Shown here piece after piece: positions 33,656 to 45,696 of a stretch of 64,000 nucleotides of DNA. The notes below the pieces were generated by a model. The model had not been told where the DNA came from, made no database searches, and saw only the letters and a list, made by a program, of their open reading frames with translations. This DNA is from Chiridota heheva (Eukaryota; Echinodermata; Holothuroidea; Apodida; Chiridotidae). The translations under genes were made by a program, and so were the position numbers. The number at the start of each line of letters is the position of its first letter. Within the stretch, counting starts at the first letter, position 1. The DNA lies in contig JAIGNY010002073.1 of NCBI GenBank assembly GCA_020152595.1, forward strand, positions 1,543,001 to 1,607,000. Direction: 5' to 3'.

Positions 33656-35207
33656 CAGTGGTGTGGTGGGTCATGTTTCACTGGAGGGGCAAGGGAATTT
33701 TGGCTCTTCCCCCTCCCCCTTCCCCCCCCCTCTCATCTTTCGAAAAAATATGCTCATAAGAGTAAAACGTTGGGCACATACAGTAGATCTAAATTGGCAT
33801 GAAGTATTTAGGAAGTTGCTTAAATTGAGTGTTTCAAATTTAGGAATCGTCAAAGCCCTGGAAGGGGTCCAGAGGGGCGAAGCCTCCAGAAGCACTGCTT
33901 TGGTAAACTTTCCCAAAAAATGAGAAAAAAGTTCTCAAAAATTGAAGAAAATTTCCCAAAATTGAAGAAAAATTGGAAACTTCCCCAAAATGTGAAGGAA
34001 ATCTCTAAAAATTGAAGGAAAATTTTTCAAAAATTAAAGAAAACTGCCAGATATTAAAGAAAATATCTCAAAAATTCCCAAAACGAATTTCTTCAAAATT
34101 GAGAAAACTTACCAAAAATTGAAGAAAAGTTATGCAAAATGAATAAAATTTCCTGAAAATTAAAGAAAACCTGCTTAAATAAATATTAAAGAAAATTTTC
34201 TGAAAATGAAGAAAATTTTGCGAAATTGAAACAAATTTCGCGGAAATGAAGGAAATTTCCGGAAGACAAATTTCCTGAAAAGTGAAGAAAACTTCCTAAG
34301 ATTTAAAGAAAACTGGAAATTTCCCGCAAATTGTACATGATTCCCAGAAATTGAAGGAGATTACCCTGAAATTGCAGAAGATTTCCCGAGGAAAATAATT
34401 TTGTAACACGTTCATTATTGGGGGGCTTAAAATTGTGTCAACTCTAGGCATGCTATATGGGCGAAGGCCGTGAAGCCCTGGTGGGTACCCAGGGTTTCTC
34501 ATGGTTTTAATAGCAGAAAAGGGCTTTAAAATGTGTCACATCTATTGGGTGAAGTTGCATGTAGGGGCACTGCAGTGGTGAAACTCACAGAATCCCTGCA
34601 TTTTTCACCATTTTCAGAGCAGAAAATTGCTTAATATTGTGTCAAATCCAGGTTCGACGTCCTAGCCACTGAGGGGGCGAAGCCCCAGGAAGCTAGTAGC
34701 ATTTTTTGGTAGCAGAAAATTGCTCATTGTCAATTCTAAACTAAAGTTAATAACAAGGAATATTATTTTGGAACGAATGTTCAAATGTAGCCTAGGATCC
34801 CATTGACTATATACTGTATGTGTCTAGCATGTTGAGGAATGGTTTTCATGTTTTGATGTAAGACTAAAGCTTTGAGAAAAAATATTTACAACATTGAGAA
34901 TACAAATTATATAACAGAATATTTTCATGACAATTTTAGCGACCTCTCAAAAAGCTTCTACCAGCTGTATACAATAAAATTGTTTGCCCTTCATGGCAGG
35001 AGCAGATAGTCTTTTCTGTGAAAAATCATGCACTTTTGGACGACAAAAATGGAATATTACTTACTTAATAATATAGGAAGAAGTTATTGATCAACACATA
35101 AAAATAATTCTCAGGGCAATTTTGGCGCCCCCTTGGCCACTTGACGTCCTCTCATAAAGCTTTGCTGGGGAGGAGGGGGTGTTTCCCCCCTGGCCACCAT
35201 GCTACTG
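33656..35207. mobile_element. Non-autonomous TIR element inserted in the LINE fragment
   Basis: The ends CAGTGGTGTGGTGG and the complement CAGTAGCATGGTGG form an imperfect 14-bp inverted repeat. Flanks CTCCTTTT and CTCTCTGT agree at 5 of 8 positions, possibly an eroded hAT-type duplication. The interior (33915-34390) is a degenerate repeat of AAATTTCCCAAAATTGAAGA type. Phrases such as GGGGCGAAGCCCCAGGAAGC recur. No transposase. Confidence 0.65.
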
Positions 35208-35650
35208 CTCTCTGTTCCTATTCTGCACTCAGACCTCTGTTTCTCCACTTCCAGCTACCTCAGTAAGACCTGGCAAGACTCCTGGAATTCGAGACCAGTA
35301 ACAAACTTAACACCATCAAACCCAAAGTCAGGACCAACATCCCCTACACAGTCGCAAGCGCAGGGAGGACATTGTTATCACCTGTATCAGCCTCAGCCAC
35401 ACCTTTCTCACCCACTCTCTCCTACTTCCAGCTCCTGCTCCTCTCTGCCCTACATGCAACACCAATCTCTCGATCAAGCATATCCTCTTAACCTGTCCCA
35501 TATACCTGAACTCCAGATCACACCTCTCCCTCTCCATCTTAATTTCCGATCTTTTCATGAACAATCCTACCTCCCAACTTTATCACCTTTCTCTGCAATG
35601 GCAATTTATTCCACCTGATATAAACCATCCATTACTTTCCTTCTCTGCCT
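35208..35650 (+). pseudogene. I-clade LINE fragment, C-terminal end (right piece)
   Basis: Frames spell LSVPILHSDLCFSTSSYLSK then TWQDSWNS, next RREDIVITCISLSHTFLTHS and finally CPTCNTNLSIKHILLTCP. The W-x3-W, R-x-T-H and C-x2-C...H-x3-C blocks are the typical tail of I/jockey ORF2 proteins. Two frame shifts are needed, so it is decayed. The 139-codon frame at 35199-35618 is an out-of-frame shadow of this. Confidence 0.75.
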
Positions 35651-35691
35651 TACCTTCCTTTTATTACCTTAACATCTTTCCATCTATAACA

Positions 35692-36125
35692 CGGTTCTTG
35701 AGACCTGACCTGTTCACGAGACCTGACCTGTTCACGAGACCTGATCGGTTCACGAGACCTGATCGGTTCACGAGACCTGACCGGTTCACGAGACCTGACC
35801 AATTGACCGGTTTACGAGACCTGACTGGTTCACGAGACCTGACCGGTTCACGAGACCTGACCGGTTCACGAGACCTGACCGCTTCACGAGACCTGACCGC
35901 TTCAAGAGACCTGACTGGTTTACGAGACCTGACCGCTTCACGGGACCTGACCGCTTCACGAGACCTGACCGGTCCACGAGACCTGATCGGTTCACAAGAC
36001 CTGACCGGTTTACGAGACCTGACCGCTTCACGAGACCTGACCGCTTCACGAGACCTGATCGGTTTATGAGACCTGACCGGTTCACAAGACCTGACCGGTT
36101 CACAAGACCTGACCGGTTTACGTGA
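35692..36125. repeat. 18-bp minisatellite, about 24 copies
   Basis: Consensus CACGAGACCTGACCGGTT with C/T and A/G variants. Because 18 is a multiple of three, both strands show long open frames (RPDRFT and RSGLVN six-residue repeats). These are artefacts. It lies in intron 1 of the PLPP-like gene. Confidence 0.95.
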
Positions 36126-37120
36126 AAATTTAAATAAATTCGCAAAAAATTAGCATTCTCACTTTTAGCTCTAGTGTTTCTTTAACATAAATATTTTGTT
36201 CTGGAAAATTTAATGCTACTTGTGTGCCTGAAGTTCATGCTGCCAAGGAATTATATTTGCCTTTTCTTTGGGAAAAAAAATGTTTTGTTGTCAGAAAAAT
36301 AATAAGTTCTTTGATTTCTTCCAAATGTTAGCCATGATAAATTCACAGAAGCTTGATATTTACTTATCCAGATATTCATCACAGAAAAAAGTAGTTTTGT
36401 TTGTTTAGACAAAACTGTAAATGTCACAAAGTTTGTGCAGCAATGATAAACATAGCAACTTTCAGCAGCTGTACTAGTAAAAAGGCTTGAATGAAAATGC
36501 GGGAAGAAAAAGGTGAAAAACATTAATTTTCAATGTGCGTATTCATTGAAAATATACTGTAGTCAGTTTTATGTAAAATTTCTCAAATTATTAACAGATG
36601 AAATCAAGATTTTGATGTTATCTTTTGAGACGTATTGGGGTGCACAAACTTTGGGTCTGCACAAACTAAACTTCGAGCTCGCACGCACAAAAAATGTGTT
36701 AGACTGTTTTGAGAGGTATGGAACTTGGTCACAAGGCTTGTTATTTTTGGTTCGCATGCGAAGCATAATGCGAACCTATGTAATGGAGATTTCGTCCGTC
36801 CGGTTGTCCATCCAGCCGTCCACAAAATTTTCCTAGATTTCTTCAGAAATGTTAAATATTTTTGAGAATTCCTTAGAAAAAGTTAAAGGTTTCTCCAGAT
36901 ATCCTTATGGAAGGTTATAATTTCCTTACAAAATGTTCACGTTTTTTAGAGACACTTAAGACAGGATTGAAGACTAGTATCTTTAGAAAGTCTATAAAAC
37001 ATTTGATATCTTAAAGATAACTGTAAAATGATATAATTTTCCAATATTCTTCAAAGTGTCTCTCTTGTAGCACTTGAGATTTAGAATCCTTGAAATTCTT
37101 GTAAATATTTGGGCACCAAT
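36126..37120. other. Intron 1 sequence with a 28-bp hairpin
   Basis: At 36749-36776 GGTTCGCAT and ATGCGAACC form a 9-bp stem with a 10-nt loop, followed by TATGTAATGGAGATTTCGTCC. It resembles the terminus of a dispersed repeat. Nothing else is recognised. Confidence 0.5.
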
Positions 37121-38171
37121 TAGAGCTGTGAACGTTTAGGGATTTTAGTAAACGTGTACACGCCAAAAAAAGCGAGCGTGTATCGTGTACTCGGTAAAGT
37201 ACCGTAATTTTCGGAAATACACCAAAATTGCTCCAAAATTACGAGGCGAAGTAAAAAAATCGCCTAACCAGTATGGCAAAAGTACTGACTCCATTGCCCA
37301 AATAGACGCCGAGTTTTGCTTTCCAAATTGTAAAAAGTTTACTTCTACAATAAAAATCATCATTTTTATGGAAAATATGCATAGAAATTCAGTTTAGAAA
37401 GAACAGATAACTTCCTTTCAATGTCATTTAAACTCAACATCGCGTAACTTTTTTGTCCTATTCGGTACGGCTTTCAAAGTTCTCCTGTGAAAATCTTGCA
37501 CACTAGGCCTATGATATACCTCGCCGTAAAACAAAAACTACGCCACCACCACCAGGAAGTTCTGAAATATCAAATGGTCACCATCTTTGCAACGCATGCA
37601 GAATTTCAGCTCTGTTAAAACCTTTTTCTGTTTGTTTATTATGCAATATTTTTTCTTTCTTGCAAAATTTATTTGACTCATCAGGTAATATTTACATGTA
37701 AATGTACTGATTGTCACGATTCAAGTATTTTTCAAGTGTTTTTTGGTCGATTTAACAATAACAGATTGTAAAACGGGCCTTGATTGCGTGGGATTTAAAG
37801 CCTTATGGCCTAACGTTAGGCCTATTGTTAAGTTTCACTGTTTACTGCTGCACATTCGCGGTGCATTTTACAAGTTAGATTACTCAGATTCCGGCGAAAT
37901 CAAAGTGTATAATATCCCCATTCATTAGTGATTACTGCGCATTTGTGATTCGCTCATTTAAAAAGGATTATGCTAATCGAGTTTTCAGTTTGTAAAAAGT
38001 CATTGATTGGAATTTTGTCAGCTGAATGTGTGTGTGATTTGAATCATGAATATTGATTTTCAAAGGCAAGACACTGTGTATGAAAAACGATTACTCGTAA
38101 TGAAGTATTTAGTAAACGTTTACAAAATTTGCGAGCGTGTAGCGTGTACACGCTAAACGGTCACAGCTCTA
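37121..38171. mobile_element. Non-autonomous hAT element, 1,051 bp
   Basis: A perfect 8-bp target duplication GCACCAAT (37113-37120 and 38172-38179) flanks the inverted ends TAGAGCTGTGAACGTTTAG and TAGAGCTGTGACCGTTTAG. Subterminal blocks with GTGTACACGC and GCGAGCGTGTA occur near both ends. No transposase frame. The TAGAGNTGTGA end is typical of hAT elements. Confidence 0.92.
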
Positions 38172-38199
38172 GCACCAATAGTTGTATCAGGCATGATTA

Positions 38200-40440
38200 T
38201 TAAACTCCACCTTTATAATTGTGGTCATTTGCATAGAACTGATTTTACTTTTTTAATTTTAGTATGCTTAGTCAGGGAGTGTGACACGATGTGAATGCTT
38301 ATGGACATAGGGAGGTATGCCATATGAGACATGGATGGGGGCCATGCAGGACATATGATATAATATATACCATGTAGTATACACCAAGGGCTATATCAGG
38401 CATAATTATTTGACTCTGCCTTTTTTTTTATATTCAACAACTCATTTGCATATAAGTTACTATATGCACTGACACTTTCATACATAGTATGCTCAATCAG
38501 GGACTGATAGCTAGGATGAGACATCTTATGGAGCCTATGGGACATCATGTGGGACATGGGATGGGATGCCGTGTGGGACATGTGGTGGGATGCCATGTGG
38601 GACATGGGTGGAATGCCATGTGGGACATGGGGTGGGATGCCATGTGGAATGCTATGTAGGATATATGGTGGAATGCCATGTGTTACATAGGGTAGAATGT
38701 CATGTGGGACATGGGGTCCCACCCTATTTCAACAAGTCATTTGTATATAAGTTATTATATGAACTGACACTTTTATACATAGTATGCTCAATCAGGGACT
38801 GTGATCGCTAGGATGAGACTTCTTATATGTGGAGCCTATGGGACATGTAGGACATGGGGTGGGATGTCATGTGGGACATGGGGTGGGATGTCATGTGGGA
38901 CATGGGGTGGGATGCCATGTGGAACAGGGTGGAATGCCATGTACTGTAGGATATATGATGGGATGCCATGTGTGACATAGGGTGGAATGTCATGTGGGAC
39001 ATGGGGTCCCACCCCATTTCAACAAGTCATTTGTATATGAGTTATTATATAAACGGACACTTTTATACATAGTATGCTCAATCAGGGACTGTGATTGCTA
39101 GGATGAGACTTCTTATGGAGCCTATGGGATGTCATGTGGGACATGGGGTGGAATGCCATGTGGAACAGGGTGGAATGCTATGTAGGATATATGGTGGAAT
39201 GCCATGTGTTACATAGGGTGGAATACCATGTGGGACATGGGGTCCCACCCCATTTTAACAAGTCATTTGTATATAAGTTATTATATGAACTGACACTTTT
39301 ATACATAGTATGCTTAATCAGGGACTGTCATGTGGGACATGGGGTGGGATGTCTAGGATGAGACTTCTTATATGATGGGATGCCCATAGGTTGGAATGTA
39401 ATGTGGGACATGGGACATGGGGTGTCATTTGTCATAAGTTATTATATAAACTGGACATAGTATGCTCAATGGGTGGGATGTCATATGGGACATGGGTTGG
39501 AATGCCATGTGGAACAGGGTGGAATGCTATGTAGGATATATGGTGGAATGCCATGTGTTACATAGGGTGGAATGCCATGTGGGACATGGAGTCCCACCCC
39601 ATTTCAACAAGTCATTTGTATATAAGTTATTATATAAACTGACACTTTTATACATAGTATGCTCAATCAAGGACTGTGATCGCTAGGATGAGACTTCTTG
39701 TGGAGCCTATGGGATGTCATGTGGGACATGGGGTGGAATGCCATGTGGGACATGGTGGGATGCCACGAGTAACACAGAGTGTGACATAGGTTGGGATGCC
39801 ATGTGTGACAGTGTGACATAAAGTAGAAGGCTATGTGGGACATAGGGTAAGAGGACATGGGATGTGATGCCATGTGGGATATAAAGTAGGATGTCATTGG
39901 GACATTTGAAGGGATACCATGTGGAACATATGGTGGGACATAAGGTGGGATGCCATGTAGGACATCAGGTGTGAAGCCACTGATGCGGGACACAGGAGGG
40001 ATGGCAAGTGGAACATAGGGAGGGATGTCATGTGGTACACATGGTTGGATTAATGTGGGACATACATGTAGGATGGTATCCATGTGGGACATGGGGTGGG
40101 ATGCCAATTGGGTCATAGGGTGGGATGCCATGTGGGACATAATGGTGGAATTCCATGTGGGACGTATGGTGGAATGCCATGTGAGACATACTGTATGGTG
40201 GAATGCCATGTGGGAGATATGGTGGAATGCCATGTGGGACAAGGCATGGGATGTCATGTGGGACATAAGGTGGATGTCATTTAGGACATGGGATGTAAAC
40301 CATGTGTGACATAGGGTGGAATGCTATGTGGGACATGATGGAATCCCACATGGGACAAGGGATGGGATGGGACGTCATGTGGGACATGGGGTGGGATGCC
40401 ATGTGGGACATGTGATGCCATGTGGGACTTATGAAAGAAG
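38200..40440. repeat. 24-bp minisatellite with higher-order units
   Basis: The basic unit is GGGATGCCATGT plus GGGACATGGGGT (24 bp) with many variants. Between 38470 and 39720 blocks of it alternate with a unit containing TTTATACATAGTATGCTCAA and GCTAGGATGAGACTTCTTAT, recurring at 38771, 39061, 39297 and 39646. From 39720 to 40440 only the short unit continues. Reading frames here are repeat artefacts. Confidence 0.93.
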
Positions 40441-40963
40441 GATTAGGTCTCCTTTAATTTTTAGATTTGATAACCAATTTACATGCATACAGTATTAAGT
40501 CTACCATCATAGAAGTACTCCATTGAATTTGATGTTTTATGATTAAATGTCATGTTGTACTGTACATGTAGGATGCATGAATGTAAACAATATTTTGATA
40601 AAAGCAATCGTTTACAGAATGTTCATCAGCAATCTTTTGTATTGAAAACCAATTGCAAGCCTGAAAAGCCCATACTGTACGTTTGAAAGAAAATATGTTA
40701 CGTACTATATGTAATTGTGCCAACCATCAAGACTTTGCGTGGATTGAATATAATTCAATTTCCTGTTCAAATATTTGGTTAGGTAAACGGAAGAAAAGCG
40801 TCATGTGTGATGAAATATGATTGTTTCCTCATCCATCTACACATTATTCATTGTGACAATTCAAGATTGTGTATTTATGTTGGGGATATTACACACAAAA
40901 AAATATATAAAAGTTTGTCTTAGTTGTGCATTTTGTTTGACTTTTAAACTAATATTCAACCAA
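40441..40963. other. Intron 1 sequence, nothing recognised
   Basis: AT-rich. No gene or repeat seen. Confidence 0.45.
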
Positions 40964-40973
40964 GCATACAGTT

Positions 40974-43510
40974 AGTGATGTCAGAACCATGGGGGCAAGG
41001 GTGGCCACTGCCCCCCTTGCCTTAGGGTAAAGGGGGGCAGTAGATGCCCTTTTAAAAGTTGGAGGTGGACGAGGGCATGAGGTATCCTTTTGCAAGTTAT
41101 ATGAAATTATTCTAGGTCATTCTTGAAGCTTGAAAACAAATCCATCTACTCACAAATCCTACATAGCACATAGAAGATGTATTTTACATTTAGCATCTAT
41201 TTGACACAATTAAAGCATGTCATTCTTCTGGAAACTTCGCAATACCTTGGACCAGTTAATCATGCTCGACACCGCCATCCGGGAAGTCTTTGCAAAAAAG
41301 GAACACCTAGTTGCCATATTTTTCGACCTTGAGAAGGCTTTTGACACTTTTTGGAAATACAGCATTACCCGCAAGCTTCACACCATCGGCGTCAGAGACC
41401 ACCTCCCCATCTTTATTCAAAACTTTCTCTCACCCAGGCAGTTCTAAGTTCGTACCCCCAAAAGAGGGTGTCCCCCAAGGCAGCATTTTCTTCCCTACTC
41501 TCTTCAACCTTGATACAGTATTAACAACATGGAGGACAACCTTGGCCCCAACATCAAAAGTGCCCTCTACGTGGACAACTTCACCATCTTCTACTCTTCC
41601 CCTAGATTTTCTCTCATCGAAAATAGGCTCCAACTTAGCCTCAACCGGTTGCATGACGGGTGCAACAATAACGGTTTTAAATTCTCTAAAGACAAAACAA
41701 TCTGCATGCACTTCTGTCATTTCAACAACCTCCACCCAACCCGAGCCTGGTGCTCAGCTCAATGGCAATCTTATCCCTAAAGTTGACCACACTAAGTTCC
41801 TGGATCTAACCCTAGACCCCAAGCTCTCCTACAAGCAACACATCACCAATCTAAAACAGAAATACAACAGCTCTTTCGACTTCTCCACCTCCTCCAACAC
41901 CACTTGGGGTGCGGATCCTTCACTCTCCCTAAATCTTCAAGCTCACTATTCGTGCTAAGCTCGACAATGGCAATATTGTCTACTGTGACGCTCACAACTC
42001 TTATCTCAACCACATCAACACCATCCAAAATGAAGCCCTCAGGCTTTACCTGGAGTGCCTACAGGACCTCCCCCATTACCAGCCTTCACATTAAAGCCAA
42101 TGAACCCCCCTTCCTGCTAAGGTGTAGAAAGCTTAGCCTTTCCTACGCTTTTAGAACCCTCGCCAACACCCAAAACCCTGTCTACAACCTCATTAGATAT
42201 CACAATTTCTCCACCCTCTTTTATAGGACTAAAACCCTATCCCCTTCCTTCAACTTATGCATCAAACCAGACCTTCACCATCTTGGTATCAACCCTGCCA
42301 GTCTTGGCACATTCACCTGGCCCACTTTTCCTCCTGGGCCACCCCCTCCTTTCCATCCATGTGGGCCTCTCCACTCATCACAAAACCCAAACTTACCCCA
42401 TCCTCTTCATCACCCTCCACAACCAAATCAAAGACCAACTCAGACTCCAACTATACCTCCATCTATACTGATGGCTCCAAGGAAGTTGACAAGACAGCTG
42501 CTGCTGCCATCATCCAAACATCACCCTCAGTAGCAGGCTTACCAACTATTCTTCCATCTTTTCGGCGGAGGCCAAGGTTATCCTGCTTGCCTTCAACTAT
42601 ATTGAGTACTCCCCACCCAGCCACTTTGCCATTTTCTCAAAGTCCAAGTCTGTCCTTACTTCTTTACTCAACCTTAAGTTAGATAATCCCACATCCCACC
42701 TCCTCTGTAAACTGCTTTCACCCCCTTCTACAAGAAAAGTATTATTTTCCTCTGGATACCCAGCCATGTTGGCATCCCTGGCAATAACAGAGCTGATTCA
42801 GCCACTAAGCTTACTCTCAACCTTCCTCTACCACCTTTCCCAAAAGCCTTTCTGACATCAAATCGCTTCCCTTGTTCATGACCGCTGGCAAACCTCATGG
42901 GACTCCCAAATTGATAACAAACTTCCCCCTGTATAACCTTCCCAGGGCTTCTCACAACCCCATAGCCGAGCTCTCCCCCCCAAAAAAAACCCGCAGATAA
43001 ACTTATCTTCTTCTTTCATCATGCATCCTCTACAACCATATTTTGTTCTCCTCTCCCACCCCCTCTACCTACTTTTACCCTTTTTTACACCCCTGCACTT
43101 CCTCTTTTGATTCCAGATTCCTGGCTCTTAGCCCCCATACTTCTCTTAGACTCCTCCTATATTCTTTTCTTCCTATCCCTGGAATGATCTAACCTCTCAG
43201 GCACAGTTTGACTCTCGCTGTTGTGGTGCCGTTAAGCCCTCATCAAACAAACAAACAACATCACTATGCAAAAGTATATATTTGGAGAGAAAAAAAGTGG
43301 GGGGCAAGTGCCCCTTGCTACCCCCTCCCCCTTTAAATCCAGGCTATACTTGCACCATATGGGTAGGAACCGAGGGCTACGAAGCTTGTGGCCCCCACTT
43401 GACAAAAGTGCCCCTTTTTGAAAATGAAAAGTGCCCTTCAAGTAATGTGAAGAAAAGGGCCCTTACTTGATTTTCTGCCCCTCTTGCCCCGAATTCCTTC
43501 CGACACCCCT
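40974..43510. mobile_element. TIR element split by an I-clade LINE
   Basis: GCATACAGTT stands at 40964-40973 and 43511-43520 as a direct repeat. Inside it the left end GTGATGTCAGAACC then GGGGGCAAGGGTGGC mirrors the right end GGTGTCGGAAGG then GGGGCAAGAGGGGC after reverse-complementing. The host element's own parts are about 40974-41210 and 43265-43510, both rich in GGGGCAAG/CCCCTTGC. The rest is a younger LINE. Confidence 0.7.
41217..43262 (+). pseudogene. 5'-truncated I-clade LINE with reverse transcriptase and RNase H
   Basis: RT blocks: FWKLRNTLDQLIMLDTAIRE, FFDLEKAFDTFWKY, EGVPQGSIFFPTLFNL, and ALYVDNFTIF near 41560, where YVDD has become YVDN. RNase H follows with SIYTDGSKEVDKTAAAAIIQ near 42460 and SHVGIPGNNRADSATKLT near 42760. 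The tail ends in AAACAAACAAACAACA. At least five frame changes break the ORF. RNase H downstream of RT points to the I superfamily. It begins inside the RT domain, the usual 5' truncation. Confidence 0.85.
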
Positions 43511-43520
43511 GCATACAGTT

Positions 43521-44080
43521 GCTGTTCAGTGGTCATGTATGTTCTTCATGAAATAGGATAAAAGTAATACATGGGTTAAAGCATTCAATTATTGAGATAT
43601 GGCTGATCAGTTTTTATTTCATGCAAAATTTGTGATGCATGACTGACCAAACAGCTCAAAATTTTTAAGTCAATCTATAAATTTCTTTCCTAATTCTTAG
43701 TTACCAAAATTAATAGGAAAGTTTGTTTTCTTTTTTTTTAACTTGAAAAAACCTTTGGTTCGAATTTACTGCACCTCAAAGAATTATGATAGACATTTAA
43801 AAAACAAAGGATTTACAAAAGAAAATACCAAGGTCCTGTAAAACATAATAGAATTTGCATACAATATGCAAATTTATGCCTGAGATTCAAAAATGCTGTG
43901 GAATGGTAAATGCATGTGTGGCCAATTTCGATGAAATTTTTGCTGCTCATACATGCTGGTTTTTAATAGAATTAAAGGAATTTAGCTGCTAATGTTACCT
44001 CTATACATTCATATACCGTTTTAAAAGTGTTGTATATCAAGGGAAGTAAAGTTGCCAATGCTCTTGTTTTCTCGCCACAG
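43521..44080. other. End of PLPP intron 1
   Basis: AT-rich. Only the acceptor TCTCGCCACAG at 44070-44080 is recognised. Confidence 0.5.
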
Positions 44081-44241
44081 TTTTTGTGCCAGTTTTGCTG
44101 TTTCGCCTACCGGGTGTTGATATACCAGTTTATCACCGTGGCTTTTTCTGCAATGATGAAAGCCTTAGTTATCCATACAAGGACTCTACAGTCCCAGCCC
44201 TGGTCAATTATGCTATTGGATTTGGGTTAACAGTCACCATG
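44081..44241 (+). CDS. Phospholipid phosphatase, exon 2
   Basis: 161 nt, phase 1 in and 0 out, donor ATG|GTAAGT. Reads VFVPVLLFRLPGVDIPVYHR then GFFCNDESLSYPYKDSTVP, followed by ALVNYAIGFGLTVTM. The FxxPxxRGFFCxDxSLxYPYxxxTV stretch is strongly conserved in the luminal loop between helices 1 and 2 of vertebrate PLPPs, and the second helix begins after it. Translation continues past the donor as an open frame of intron sequence and should not be taken as coding. Confidence 0.95.
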
Positions 44242-44599
44242 GTAAGTTGTGTCTGCTATTGTATTGTATTAGGCACACCCAGTATACATGTAGGGACGAT
44301 AAAACAAACAATCATGTCCTATGAATGTACAGTATCTGTATTGCAAGAAATTACATACCGTTTTTATTATTTAAAAAAACTTCCAGCTCACTTTAACCTT
44401 TTTTCTAGAAAACCACTATCAATTAACTCAGCAGACATTTCTTTCACTTTCCTTTTCTCTTCGTGGATGGTTTTATTTAGAATGGCTCCTCTGCTGAGCA
44501 TGCAGCCATCTGTCCTCTTTAGTGTTTATATAACCAAAATAAAAACTGCTTTTCAAAGAGATTAAGCCTACTGTTTTCTTGCATATCATAGCAACTTCT

Positions 44600-44893
44600 T
44601 GATAATTGATCGGGTTGACGACGACGAGTGAACACGCAATTACAATAACAAGTCGTCGCCTGCGTATTCGGTTATGATAGTAACAATGCTATCACGAAAC
44701 GCTTAATACGACTTGGACGAGAACATAGGTACGACGTACGGACAGACATAACATCGACAACCAAGTCAATGTCCACAGCCTTTAATAACCAGTTGTGGTA
44801 CACTGGCGTGTCTACCCCACCCAGGCTTGAACCCGGGGCCTTGTGGTCTTTAGACAGGTATGATACCCGCTACACCACAGTAGGTAGATAATT
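44600..44893 (-). mobile_element. tRNA-derived SINE
   Basis: On the minus strand the head reads TGGTGTAGCGGGTATCATAC (box A type) and further on CCCGGGTTCAAGCCTGGG, a good box B with a pairing T-stem. The head is at about 44884-44810. Its body runs to about 44600 with repeated ACGACG words. The cloverleaf is not complete enough for a functional tRNA, which with the attached body favours a SINE. Confidence 0.7.
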
Positions 44894-45696
44894 TTAGCCT
44901 TTTATTTTTTTGCATTTATTGATCCAACACTATAAATACAAAGCTTGGTAAATTAATATGATTGGTGGAGGAGGTCTGAGCAAGCTGTTGCTCTTACAAA
45001 ACAGACGCCATGTACAAACAACAAAGAAATATACTTAAGATGTAATGATAATATAAGGCAATGAAAAGTCACAAATAGAGTATAAATTATCTTTGATGTA
45101 CAGTGTAACGAAGGTCTTCTTGAAAAGATTTTCTTTGGTCACAGTAGTTCTTTTGAACTATGAGATATTTACGTCTGTCTTACGGGTCATGCAATTACAA
45201 TGGATATGAAAAAGCTGGACATATTTCTTCTAACGAATCGATGAACTTGCAAGTAAATGAAACGCCAAAGTGGGTCAAAACAATTAACAAGTAATATTTC
45301 TAATGTTTGCGGATACGATCATTCAGACGGAGCTGCTCAAAAATCACCTATAAAGTAAGTAAAGACTATGACGCAACTGAAACTTTCAAATCCAGTGGCT
45401 GCTTTTATATGCGCAGCTGGTAAACAAACCCGACGCTACGCGGGCAAACACGCTGGCATTCAAACACGTTGGCACTCAAGGCAGCAATTAAAACCCAACG
45501 CCCAGCCAAAACAAATTTAAAGATACAATTGATCAATGATTTTAATGACAAGATAAACTCTGGTTACTTTCTAACTTTACAAGTCACCTTATTTAATTAT
45601 AAAAATAAATTATTTTCATCTCGTAACATACAGTTTATTTGTTTCTACATAACTGGATGAGATGTAACATGAGCACAAACCATTCTCAGTCTCAAC

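Noticed and set aside
35557..36145. 170-codon plus frame and 119-codon minus frame
   Set aside because: Products of the 18-bp minisatellite and of an out-of-frame LINE tail.
39667..40498. Met/His/Ser-rich and Gly/Cys-rich frames, up to 199 codons
   Set aside because: They are translations of the 24-bp minisatellite on the two strands.
44242..44565. Open frame continuing past PLPP exon 2
   Set aside because: A consensus donor follows ATG at 44241, and the continuation leaves the PAP2 alignment. The next exon at 47582 resumes it.
44810..44884. tRNA gene on the minus strand
   Set aside because: Box A and B are good, but a complete acceptor stem is not visible and a non-tRNA body follows. A SINE is more likely.
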